NCBI GenBank assembly: GCA_948439925.1
Contig: CAOJNR010000004.1
Location: 1 to 14,882, forward strand
Length of the DNA stretch: 14,882 bases
Direction: 5' to 3'
From: an uncultured Clostridia bacterium
GTDB lineage: Bacteria > Bacillota > Clostridia > Christensenellales > UBA1242
Made by a program: the position numbers and the translations under genes. The notes under the pieces were generated by a model. The model was given only the letters and a program-made list of their open reading frames with translations. It made no database searches and was not told the DNA's origin. This document shows, one piece after another, positions 8,601-14,882 of this stretch. Every line of letters starts with the position of its first letter. The stretch's first letter is position 1.

Positions 8601-11600
8601 TTTGTGGCATTGAGTGGCAAAACTGTTGCATTAAGTGCAAAGCTAGTTTTTGCTGAAAGAATATAGTCATCAATTTCTATGCTAGTAACCTTTCTGTTGA
8701 CAACAATGGTTATTTGTTTTGTAAGACCGCCTGAAATTTCCACAATCACCTTGCACTCACCGCTGTTTTTGGCAGTGATAGTGTTGGTTTTTGAATCAAT
8801 AGTTATAACGTTTGCATTTCCAACAGCTCTGATTCCAACATTTATATATTCAGTGTTTGAAGGGATCCATTTTGTAACTTCAATAGTCAAACTTTCACCA
8901 ACGTTCAAGTTGACAACTTCACCAACATTTATTTGTGCATCAATAGCGTCACCGCCAGTGTATCTTATTGTGAAATCTTCCTGAGCGTTTCCATCAAGCG
9001 ACGAAACTCTCAAAACGATGAATCCAGCTTGTGTGAAGTTGAGTATCCCATCACTGATGTAAGCAATGTTCGCATTCATTCCTGATGAAGTGTAAGATGA
9101 AATAATTTCAAATTTAAGTTCTCTGTTTTCAGCCTCAACTGGCAAAGCTTCAAAGTTAAGTTGAAGCTGGCTGAGCGCTGTGATATATTCATCATTATAA
9201 ATTTCTATGTCACTTACAAATTCAATTTCTTCAACAAGTTGAACAACTGTGAATTCAATAAGTTTTGAGTAAAGAAGATTATTTTCAGCGTCATAAGCTT
9301 TTGCTTCAACAATGCTTATTCCTCTGCCGACTGCTTTTATTACTCCGCCATTTATTGAAAGCACAGAGTTTTGAGAAAGAATAGCAATTTCAACATGGTG
9401 AACACTGCTGTCACTTGAAAAATCAATAACTGCATTATCGCCAACTGTCAAGTCTGCCCTTTCACTGTTGATGTCAACAATCTCAGGTTCTTTTTCAATC
9501 TTTTGAACTGTGAATGTAAGGCTTAAATCAGGGTTTGACTTGCTTGTTGCTGTGATTGTGACAAGTCCATTTTGTTTAAAGATAAGCATATTTCCATCAA
9601 TAGTTGCCACACTTTCGTCGTCCACTGAGAAAAGAATGTTTTTATCTGATGTGTCAATAGGAAGAACTGTCACTTGAAGTTCAACGCTTGACTTTGTTGT
9701 TTGGATATTCTTTGGATTAACGTCAATGCTTTCAGCCTTGCGCTCAACAGTGATTTCATAGGAAATAAGAACTGATGAAACATAGACATTAAGTGTTGCA
9801 CGTCCGCCACCAACTGCTCTGATGGTTGTGCCATTAATTTCAAGCACCTTTCCGCCAAGGCTTGTTGTGATTTGATTTGAAACATTAAGGGTTATATTCT
9901 TATTGGTTGTGTTTGAAGGGAAAATTGACTTAACTGCAATATTGTATTCTTCGCCGTAGCCAATAATCGAAGGAATTTCCACAAACTCACCATTATGCTC
10001 AGCCCAAACCTCTGCCGAGTCTGGATAAGAGCCTGTGTATCTGATTTCAACTGATCTTTGAACTTCACCGCAAGTGGCAGTGAGAACAATCGTTCCAGTT
10101 TGATTGAACCTTAATTGCGAGCCAGTTAAAACAGCAATATTTCTGTCATCAACCGACCAAGTCACATCAGAAAGTGTAACGTCAAGTGGCAAAACTTTTG
10201 CGCTGAATGAAACAACGTTTTCACTTGTCACAAACTGACCACTGCTGTTTTTTTCAAGGTCAACAAGGATCTCAATGTCTTCTGCTATGCGGTCAACATA
10301 AACTTGGAAAAATTCCTCAACGGCTTTGAGCGATTCCGTTGCCACATCGTAAATTTCAAGTGAAACTTTAAGCTCTGCCCTACCTCCGCCAACTGCCAAA
10401 ATGCTGTTATCGGCAAGAATTTCAACAACTTTATTTTCTTCATTTGCACTTTCAGAAGAATTGATTTCAATTTTAACATCTCTAACTTGTGCATTGGCTG
10501 GCATAACCATATATTCAAGCTTGCCTGACTGGCCAAGCATCAGTTTCATCTCTTTGGTCAAAAGTTCAAAACTTGTCGCTTTTCCACCTGTGAACATAAC
10601 CTTAATTTTCTTTGAAACACCACTGAAATTTTCGTTGGCCCAAACCATAATTGAAACACTGCTTGGTTTGTCAACATGGAAAGTCACCAATCCGTTCTCA
10701 TCAACATCTGCAATAGAGGTGTCCATACTGTAATAAAAGAACGAAGTGTTTGTTGAATTTTCTGGATATGATTTTGGATTTAATTGAATTGTATTTTCAG
10801 CAGTAACAACATCTTCAAGAATGATATCAGTTGCTGGGCTTTCAACAAAGACTGTGATTTGGCTTTCAATATATTCATCTTCGCTCGTTTCCACTCTCGC
10901 ACGGATAATCGTGCTTCCGCCACCAACAAAAGAGAGGTATCCTGAACTTGTCACATATGCAACATCTTCATCATCAGACGAGAATGTCACACTGGTGTTT
11001 CTGAGATTGTTTGGCATTGTTGTGAAAGACAAGAATATATCAGCGTCACCAAGCTTTGCATCAATTCTGTATAGGTCAAGCGTTAAGCTGTAAGCATAGC
11101 CATCAGTGAAAACAACCTTCATTGTTTGGCTGAAACCACCATCAACTGTGGTTACTGTGACATTAACTTCCCCTTTTTCTTTAAAAATGATTGTTCCTGC
11201 CATTCCAACAGTTGCAATATCCTCGTTGTCAACTGTTAAAACAACATTTTTGTTAGTTGCATTTTCTGGATAAATTGTGTAGCCAACGCGATATTCTCTA
11301 TCAGCAGTGACTGCAAAATTGTCACGCGCGTTTAGTTCAATTCTCTCAACAGGATTTATAACTGAAATTGTCACAAAATCTCGATAAACAAGATCCTCTG
11401 AACCAACCAGCGTTGACTCAGCTATAACAGTTATTGTTGCTCTGCCAACTGATAAAGCTTGAACACGACCATTAGGGTCAACAGTTGCAACCTGAGGATT
11501 ATCACTCACAAAAGTCACACGAGTATTGCTCAAAGCTTCTGATGGCAAAACAGTGGCGCTAAGTTGCATTTCTTTTCCAATATGAATTTCCTTTTGAGGA

Positions 11601-11977
11601 GCATTCAAAATCACCTGATGCACTTTATTGTCAGTGGCATAAAAGTGACAAACTGCCGATTTGTTGCCATCAACTGTGGTTGCTCTGATATAACCTTCAC
11701 CAAAACCAACAAAGGTAATATTTCCGACAGCATCAACTTTGGCAACATTTTCATTTGTGCTTTCCCAAACTATCTCCTTATTTGAAGCGTTTTCAGGCAA
11801 AATTGTTGGTTTAAGCGTGACAATATCATCAATGGTCGCTGTGATTTCAGTTTTATCAAGAGAAATTTGGTCAACTGAAATAGAAACGCTACCTATCACC
11901 GCATTCACAGTTAGGTTGACAATCAATATTATAACAAGCGGAATCGCTATCATTAAAAATATCAATAATTTCTTCAT
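5615..11977 (-). CDS. Giant secreted Big_2 Ig-like repeat protein with C-terminal beta-helix
   Basis: A 2120-residue extracytoplasmic protein. Residues 1-28 are a signal peptide or uncleaved N-terminal anchor (MKKLLIFLMIAIP...), with a possible cleavage after TVNA. Residues about 30-1740 hold about 19 bacterial Ig-like group 2 (Big_2) domains, recognised by the pattern hydrophobic-A-x-V-D-x-x-G-x-(V/I)-x-F-x-x-x-G-x-(V/A)-x-(I/V)-T-(V/A), for example near residues 80, 165 and 1700. Residues about 1745-1985 look like a right-handed parallel beta-helix, with short Val/Ile/Asn/Gly turns such as DVIVDGVTLRG, NVRINNSIIENG and GVKFTGCIVRNS. An unassigned tail follows (1985-2120) with a Pro/Asp/Glu/Asn-rich linker near the end. 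No C-terminal membrane helix, LPxTG or catalytic motif is evident. The ATG lies 3 nt after the permease stop with GAGG 8 nt upstream. Beta-helices in such proteins may bind or cleave polysaccharide; here that is only inference. Confidence 0.93.
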   Translation of the reverse strand: MKKLLIFLMIAIPLVIILIVNLTVNAVIGSVSISVDQISLDKTEITATIDDIVTLKPTILPENASNKEIVWESTNENVAKVDAVGNITFVGFGEGYIRATTVDGNKSAVCHFYATDNKVHQVILNAPQKEIHIGKEMQLSATVLPSEALSNTRVTFVSDNPQVATVDPNGRVQALSVGRATITVIAESTLVGSEDLVYRDFVTISVINPVERIELNARDNFAVTADREYRVGYTIYPENATNKNVVLTVDNEDIATVGMAGTIIFKEKGEVNVTVTTVDGGFSQTMKVVFTDGYAYSLTLDLYRIDAKLGDADIFLSFTTMPNNLRNTSVTFSSDDEDVAYVTSSGYLSFVGGGSTIIRARVETSEDEYIESQITVFVESPATDIILEDVVTAENTIQLNPKSYPENSTNTSFFYYSMDTSIADVDENGLVTFHVDKPSSVSIMVWANENFSGVSKKIKVMFTGGKATSFELLTKEMKLMLGQSGKLEYMVMPANAQVRDVKIEINSSESANEENKVVEILADNSILAVGGGRAELKVSLEIYDVATESLKAVEEFFQVYVDRIAEDIEILVDLEKNSSGQFVTSENVVSFSAKVLPLDVTLSDVTWSVDDRNIAVLTGSQLRFNQTGTIVLTATCGEVQRSVEIRYTGSYPDSAEVWAEHNGEFVEIPSIIGYGEEYNIAVKSIFPSNTTNKNITLNVSNQITTSLGGKVLEINGTTIRAVGGGRATLNVYVSSVLISYEITVERKAESIDVNPKNIQTTKSSVELQVTVLPIDTSDKNILFSVDDESVATIDGNMLIFKQNGLVTITATSKSNPDLSLTFTVQKIEKEPEIVDINSERADLTVGDNAVIDFSSDSSVHHVEIAILSQNSVLSINGGVIKAVGRGISIVEAKAYDAENNLLYSKLIEFTVVQLVEEIEFVSDIEIYNDEYITALSQLQLNFEALPVEAENRELKFEIISSYTSSGMNANIAYISDGILNFTQAGFIVLRVSSLDGNAQEDFTIRYTGGDAIDAQINVGEVVNLNVGESLTIEVTKWIPSNTEYINVGIRAVGNANVITIDSKTNTITAKNSGECKVIVEISGGLTKQITIVVNRKVTSIEIDDYILSAKTSFALNATVLPLNATNKELEFVVNDLSIATMDGNVITFKKEGKVIVTIKATDGSGIQKEIEVESTFGKISQIVLGTTERTINKGEQFVIQNPNFYPLDVVDSEIAVDVFNYASDGSYEDVISYNNGLVTGIRGGRAILRFYAVNNHDVFADFEVNVFVPVENFDIEFDHEMDKINNAFFTSKNEITFAMQTMPSDASEQGYKAVSSDTKIAEIQGNRIVFKTVGRVTITFESLDKTNGVLTKPYAFFYNGDSLTQAELDMTQFVGNILYLDAGDGITLSLRNVIPSDNNNITMEISNLVEERNDHSKQVISFRNGRLEALNGGRATFTLKANNITLGEFVVVVTRKASGIEADSYNAVVSQESYKITAWATPSDANDKILTFRSSNDQIATVSGDGLVVFSRTGKVTITIFLDSNPDIFIEVDVEFTREVRGIVFNNVITSQYVGNNVVLVANVLPLNAENSSYTMTIDNPDVATLTPIGNGEGYSLKGKTEGKVTVTAVADANKDIKATMQFTFFTKISSIALEFDKEKDTQGLVNYHVFGNQYVDTEKSTQNKVVLKNSYKINYTTVPVGDYSELITWESSDEEIATVDEDGVVTFIGTGKVTITARSIPPYENAPTVFDSYEFNVVEGINVTNSQEFAYAHKYLRDSRSTSSQTSEGAMIMHNNIEIDSKLLNKTIVMSYNLYGNGYLLDLSKMSNNSAHNKINIKTNDVIVDGVTLRGETFVDNSTDNASLSALQNGSIPLVISYAKNVRINNSIIENGINCVRIESCPETKKLVAGKEVTIPGVKFTGCIVRNSFAAGVVVARVKGGTEKPSSVTVSASIFSRSLLGGLMFEDDDRQTEEYQSVINLVGNVYFYNWLTLEEVQAGTSGFLKAYIGNDQIANGIADQITSEIRNKFERGYAIESGGKKYYQFGILNIKDITILGNAIPGFKGFKSNGKLEVTELIQMTSQAYADIDNVKVLGLSIGSLKLDLTSYTNTNPPTRPDEKYDENENVMRRVRYQPIILS
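6757..11890 (-). repeat. Big_2 array with alternating two-domain super-repeat
   Basis: About 19 Ig-like units alternate between two types. Type A has an IATVDGN-like strand and F-x-x-x-G-x-VTIT, and often closes with a YTGG- or YNGD-like turn (for example TGGKATSFEL, YTGGDAIDAQI). Type B tends to have a PSNTTN- or PxN-like motif early and a GGGRA-like strand, and closes with a V-x-R-K-x-x-x-I linker. The GGGRA-position strands fall near residues 177, 352, 531, 724, 884, 1072, 1242, 1432 and 1602, a spacing of 160-193 residues (about 178 on average). Identity between units is low, so this is an old duplication of an A-B pair. Confidence 0.75.
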
Positions 11978-11980
11978 ACG

Positions 11981-13591
11981 TTACGCCTCAATCGTTTTAT
12001 ATCTCTTTTCAAGCCTGAAAAACAGTCTGAAAAGTTCAATAATCATATATGGAACACCAAATCCAAAAAGGACGAGGAAAATTGCTGGAATTGACACAAA
12101 AAGTGACACAACTATGCAAGCAACGCCCATAAGCACAGCAATAACAAAGCCACCGCTTATGCTTGAATTGATGTTTCTGTTGCTTGAAGTGATTTCCTTT
12201 CCGTCAAGGAACATAAATTGTGGTCTTTTAAGGTCAGTTGTGATTGAACTGCAAATATTTCCTACCACAATGAAGCAAACTGCGAGCGCAATCATAAGCG
12301 CTTGGAAATATGACAAAAATCCTGCAATCGCAAGCACAACACAGCTGATAAGAACTGCTGGAACTGACACAATGACATACATAAGAAATTTGACTGTCAC
12401 CTGTTTTCTGTAAGAAACAGGAATTATTTTTGTGTGGAAGAAATTTCCACCCTCTCTTGTGATTGATGTTGCCGCAAAGGATGTGCCCATCGTGAGAAAC
12501 ATAATAAGCACCAATACCGCAATGCCTGGCAACACACCAGCACCAATCTGCTGAACGCCAATGTTTGAAGCAATCTCACTTGAAAAATATACCATAAGTG
12601 GAGTTGTGATAATCACTGTGAGATATTGGAAAGAATAATTAACCGAACGGAAAATTGTTGTGAATTCCCTGAAAAATAAAGCACCGCTGAGCCCTCTTTT
12701 CTTGATAACTGTCTTTTTCTTGAAAGCTTGTCCGCTTCCGCTTGCATTTTCAAGTAGCAGTCTGAGATAAGTCTTTTTTGCAAATGTCAAAATAATCAGT
12801 CCAAGCAAAATAACAATAGTGACATTTATTATCGCACTAGGCAAAAATTTATACACCAAAAGACTGTTTCTAAACAGCATTGGAATATGAAGATAATTTG
12901 CAACCTGCTTAATCGAAGCAATCACACTATCCGAAAAGACATCAGCGATTCCGCCAGTGCTGAGAATTTGCATGATAAATTTAAGCGCATACGTGTAAAC
13001 ATAGAAACCTGCACCAACGCAAAGAATATAAATAATCAGCATAACAATAAACTTGTTTTTAAGGAATGAAACAATATACATTGCTGGCACTGAACATAAA
13101 ATTCCAAAAAGAAATGGAATAATAGGAAGGAAAAGTGTGTTTGGAATTAAAAGCGTATAGAAAAGTGCGCCTTGGCTTGTTGCAATTCCATACATCACAA
13201 AAACAGGAAGTGACAAAATTGTTGTGAAAATAAGTTCGTAAATAAAAAGATATGTAACTTTGGCAAAGAAAATTGTTCGACTGCCAAGTGGGAGTTTTAA
13301 GATGTCACTGTCAGTGTTGAAGTAGAGAGTTTTTGTTGTCAAACTCAGTCCAAATAAAAACTGCACAAGCCCAATAATAAAAACATAATAAATGATAAAT
13401 TCGTTTTGAAGGTTTGCATCAACACAAACTTTAATAACACTGTTGATTGCATAAAGAAGACAAAAACCAATAATTCCAATTCCAAATATGGCAAAAATCC
13501 ACTTTAAGATGCGAGGAAAAAGCTTACCCCCTCTTATCTTTGGAGATCTGTTCATAAATTCAAGTTTGAGTAATGTTAAAAATTGAGTCAT
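11981..13591 (-). CDS. ABC-2-type transporter permease, 12 predicted membrane segments
   Basis: A 536-residue polytopic membrane protein, the likely membrane partner of the ATPase encoded just upstream. Hydrophobic segments lie at about 28-53, 65-86, 107-135, 141-175, 181-203, 252-272, 322-340, 350-373, 401-428, 430-450, 480-501 and 502-525. Two cytoplasmic loops carry the kind of motif seen in large ABC-2 exporters: DSDILKLPLGSRTIFFAK after segment 2 and TREGGNFFHTKIIPVSYRKQ after segment 8. These sit in equivalent places in each half, suggesting a fused pair of six-segment half-permeases (inference). A basic linker (KKKTVIKKRG, 291-300) separates the halves. The ATG has AAAGGAG upstream at a rather long 13-nt spacing. 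It follows the ATPase gene by 129 nt and precedes the Big_2 gene by 3 nt. Substrate unknown; export is favoured by the ABC-2 type and the absence of a binding-protein gene. Confidence 0.88.
   Translation of the reverse strand: MTQFLTLLKLEFMNRSPKIRGGKLFPRILKWIFAIFGIGIIGFCLLYAINSVIKVCVDANLQNEFIIYYVFIIGLVQFLFGLSLTTKTLYFNTDSDILKLPLGSRTIFFAKVTYLFIYELIFTTILSLPVFVMYGIATSQGALFYTLLIPNTLFLPIIPFLFGILCSVPAMYIVSFLKNKFIVMLIIYILCVGAGFYVYTYALKFIMQILSTGGIADVFSDSVIASIKQVANYLHIPMLFRNSLLVYKFLPSAIINVTIVILLGLIILTFAKKTYLRLLLENASGSGQAFKKKTVIKKRGLSGALFFREFTTIFRSVNYSFQYLTVIITTPLMVYFSSEIASNIGVQQIGAGVLPGIAVLVLIMFLTMGTSFAATSITREGGNFFHTKIIPVSYRKQVTVKFLMYVIVSVPAVLISCVVLAIAGFLSYFQALMIALAVCFIVVGNICSSITTDLKRPQFMFLDGKEITSSNRNINSSISGGFVIAVLMGVACIVVSLFVSIPAIFLVLFGFGVPYMIIELFRLFFRLEKRYKTIEA
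11986..11989 (-). promoter_or_regulatory. Ribosome binding site for the Big_2 gene, inside the permease 3' end
   Basis: GAGG on the minus strand, 8 nt before the ATG at 11977, lies within the last codons of the permease gene (stop TAA at 11981-11983). The start is therefore likely coupled to termination of permease translation. Confidence 0.7.
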
Positions 13592-13720
13592 TAAACCAAA
13601 TTTTCTCCTTTGTTTCTCGACTTTTCCCTTATTTTACGCAAAAAACTATATTTTTTATTGATTTGATATGTTTTTTATTGAATAAATTAACTTTTTGTAT
13701 TTTTTCATTTAAGAAAGCGC
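13592..13720 (-). other. AT-rich spacer between the ABC ATPase and permease genes
   Basis: This 129-nt non-coding gap is very AT-rich and unusually long for this operon. It contains two exact copies of TTTTTTATTG (13651-13660 and 13671-13680) set 20 nt apart, and a short inverted repeat TTTATT-G-AATAAA (13674-13686). No GC-rich hairpin terminator is present, so read-through from the ATPase gene is expected. I found no convincing -35/-10 pair on the minus strand; TATAGT-like hexamers occur but without a good -35 at the right distance. A secondary promoter or regulator site is possible but unproven. Confidence 0.5.
13605..13611 (-). promoter_or_regulatory. Ribosome binding site for the permease gene
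   Basis: AAAGGAG on the minus strand, 13 nt before the ATG at 13591. The motif is strong but the spacing is longer than the usual 5-9 nt. No closer ATG in frame fits better, so the start is kept. Confidence 0.65.
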
Positions 13721-14882
13721 CTATCTTCCAGCTCTTCTCTTCATTTGCGCAAGAAGATTTTGCTTTGCGTCAAGTGGTTCATCGTTTTTTGGCTCTTCCA
13801 TTTTCTCTCCAAACAAATCTTCATCTTCGCTTGTGAGTTCTTCATAGCTTGGATAGTTTGGAGTTTCAACAGACTGTTCAGCATTTTCTTCAAAGTTTTG
13901 TTCAAGTTCGTCATGCCTAGATTGTTCTTTTGTTTTTTCTGGCTTTAAAGCGAAAGCATCATCTTTGGAAGAATCGTCACCAATTTCGAAAATCTCTTCA
14001 TTTGCAACTTGCTCTTTTTGCTCTTCCACAGTATCCTGCTCTTCATTTGCAACTTGCTCGTCAGAATTTGTGACGTTATTTTCTTCTGTCAATTCATCAG
14101 ACGAAATATTATTTTCATTCGTTTGAGTGCCTTCAACATTTTCACTTACATCTGAAATATCATCATTTTCAACAATGATTTCTTCCTCTGCGAGATTTAC
14201 GCCATCAGTGTTTTCTTCAATATCAACAGCAACTTCTTCCAGATTTTGATTTTCTGGCATTGAAATTTCAACTTCACGATCGAACTTGTCACTTGCATTA
14301 TCTTCAAGATTGACTATTTGATTTTCTTCCACTTCTTCATCAGGATTGGTGTTTTTGTTAAGTTTTTCTTGCTTTTTTGCATTTTTTGCAAGTTTTTTGT
14401 CTTCTTTCTTTGCCTTTCTCTCTGCTTTTTCTCTCGCCTTTCTTGCTTTCTTGTCATCAACTTTGATTACCTCAGCTTTCTCTTCGCGAGTGAGATTGAG
14501 GAAATATGTTTCAAGAGGCACATCGCTTTCAGCCATAAACTTTTTGACATCAATAATTTCCATAAGCTGACCATGATTCATGATTGCAACTCTGTCACAA
14601 AGTTTTTCAACCATATCAATATTATGTGACGAAAAGAAAACTGAATTGCCAAGCGCTTTATGGGTTTTCATGTATTCCTTAATTTCAAATGTGCTTTGTG
14701 GGTCAAGACCCATAAGTGGCTCGTCCAGCACCCAAAACTTTGGCATATGCACAAGTGCCGCAATAATACAGATTTTTTGCTTCATACCATGGGAATAAGA
14801 ACGAATTTGCTTGTCAATCGCATGTGAAAGGTTGAAAAGCTTGCAAAAGTTTTCAATCCTCTCTTCAATGATTTCCTTTGGC
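13721..14882 (-). CDS. ABC transporter ATP-binding protein with long charged C-terminal extension (5' truncated)
   Basis: The last 386 residues of an ABC ATPase; the frame is open to the right edge, so Walker A and the start are outside the window and the internal ATG at 14785 is not the start. Visible elements in order: the ABC signature SYSHGMKQK (LSGGQ variant), Walker B FWVLDEP, D-loop GLDPQ, and the switch histidine in VFFSSHNIDMVEKL. The nucleotide-binding domain ends near codons at 14460-14500. It is followed by an extra 245 or so residues: first a Lys/Ala/Arg-rich stretch (KKARKAREKAERKAKKEDKK), probably a charged helix, then a long Glu/Asp/Asn/Val-rich, probably disordered region, ending in a basic MKRRAGR. 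Typical ATPases of this class stop soon after the H-loop domain, so the tail is unusual. It should energise the permease encoded next. Stop is TAG at 13721-13723. Confidence 0.92.
   Translation of the reverse strand, partial: PKEIIEERIENFCKLFNLSHAIDKQIRSYSHGMKQKICIIAALVHMPKFWVLDEPLMGLDPQSTFEIKEYMKTHKALGNSVFFSSHNIDMVEKLCDRVAIMNHGQLMEIIDVKKFMAESDVPLETYFLNLTREEKAEVIKVDDKKARKAREKAERKAKKEDKKLAKNAKKQEKLNKNTNPDEEVEENQIVNLEDNASDKFDREVEISMPENQNLEEVAVDIEENTDGVNLAEEEIIVENDDISDVSENVEGTQTNENNISSDELTEENNVTNSDEQVANEEQDTVEEQKEQVANEEIFEIGDDSSKDDAFALKPEKTKEQSRHDELEQNFEENAEQSVETPNYPSYEELTSEDEDLFGEKMEEPKNDEPLDAKQNLLAQMKRRAGR
13994..14059 (-). repeat. Short in-frame duplication in the ATPase acidic tail
   Basis: A 21-nt sequence (CTCTTCATTTGCAACTTGCTC on the plus strand, one base over a 20-mer core) occurs at 13994-14014 and 14039-14059, exactly 45 nt apart. 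Both copies encode EQVANEE, so 15 codons appear to have been duplicated within the disordered extension, consistent with slippage-driven length change. Confidence 0.7.

Larger units (their letters stand above)
224..14882 (-). other. Predicted operon: ABC ATPase, permease, Big_2/beta-helix protein, MBG/YDG protein
   Basis: Four consecutive minus-strand genes, separated by 129, 3 and 15 nt, end at one strong terminator (182-213). The last three are almost certainly one transcript. The ATPase is joined by context (it is the natural partner of the permease) and by the lack of a terminator in the 129-nt spacer. The promoter lies beyond the right edge. Confidence 0.75.

Noticed and set aside
11739..12413. 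A 224-codon plus-strand open frame
   Set aside because: It lies antisense across the end of the permease and the start of the Big_2 gene, both of which have strong domain and membrane-segment evidence; its product has no recognisable pattern and no good ribosome binding site was seen.
13592..13720. A promoter for the permease in the spacer
   Set aside because: TATAGT-like hexamers exist but no -35 element at a suitable spacing; in DNA this AT-rich such hexamers are expected by chance.
14783..14785. ATG at 14785 as the real start of the ATPase
   Set aside because: The same frame continues upstream to the window edge and encodes the start of the ABC signature motif (SYSHG), so this Met is internal.

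Overview
The window is AT-rich DNA that reads as a low-GC Bacillota (clostridia-like, perhaps an uncultured gut lineage). The reasons are the base composition, purine-rich Shine-Dalgarno sites, and very large surface proteins built from bacterial Ig-like (Big_2), MBG and YDG repeats. The lineage is an inference. Five genes are visible. Their stops are TAA or TAG, and the long frames stay open under the standard code with Trp as TGG, so there is no sign of TGA recoding.

Layout: the 3' end of one unidentified plus-strand gene enters at the left edge (2-136). It converges on a long minus-strand operon across a perfect bidirectional hairpin terminator (182-213). Read in the direction of transcription from the right edge, the operon encodes: (1) an ABC ATPase cut by the window edge, with a charged C-terminal extension of about 245 residues; (2) a 536-residue polytopic ABC-2-type permease; (3) a 2120-residue secreted or N-terminally anchored protein made of about 19 Big_2-like domains followed by a parallel beta-helix; (4) a 1791-residue protein with a signal peptide, an InlB-like repeat, about 15 MBG/YDG modules, a C-terminal membrane anchor and an acidic cytoplasmic tail. 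Gaps within the operon are 129, 3 and 15 nt, so genes 2 to 4 are almost certainly co-transcribed.

Working together (inference): an ABC exporter is expressed with two giant extracytoplasmic proteins. One carries a beta-helix on a long Ig stalk; the other is a membrane-anchored repeat rod. Both giants have their own Sec-type N-termini, so the transporter need not be their export route. It may move a substrate or signal linked to the surface structure. I do not recognise this four-gene arrangement as a named system. No RNA genes, CRISPR arrays, insertion sequences or phage genes were seen.
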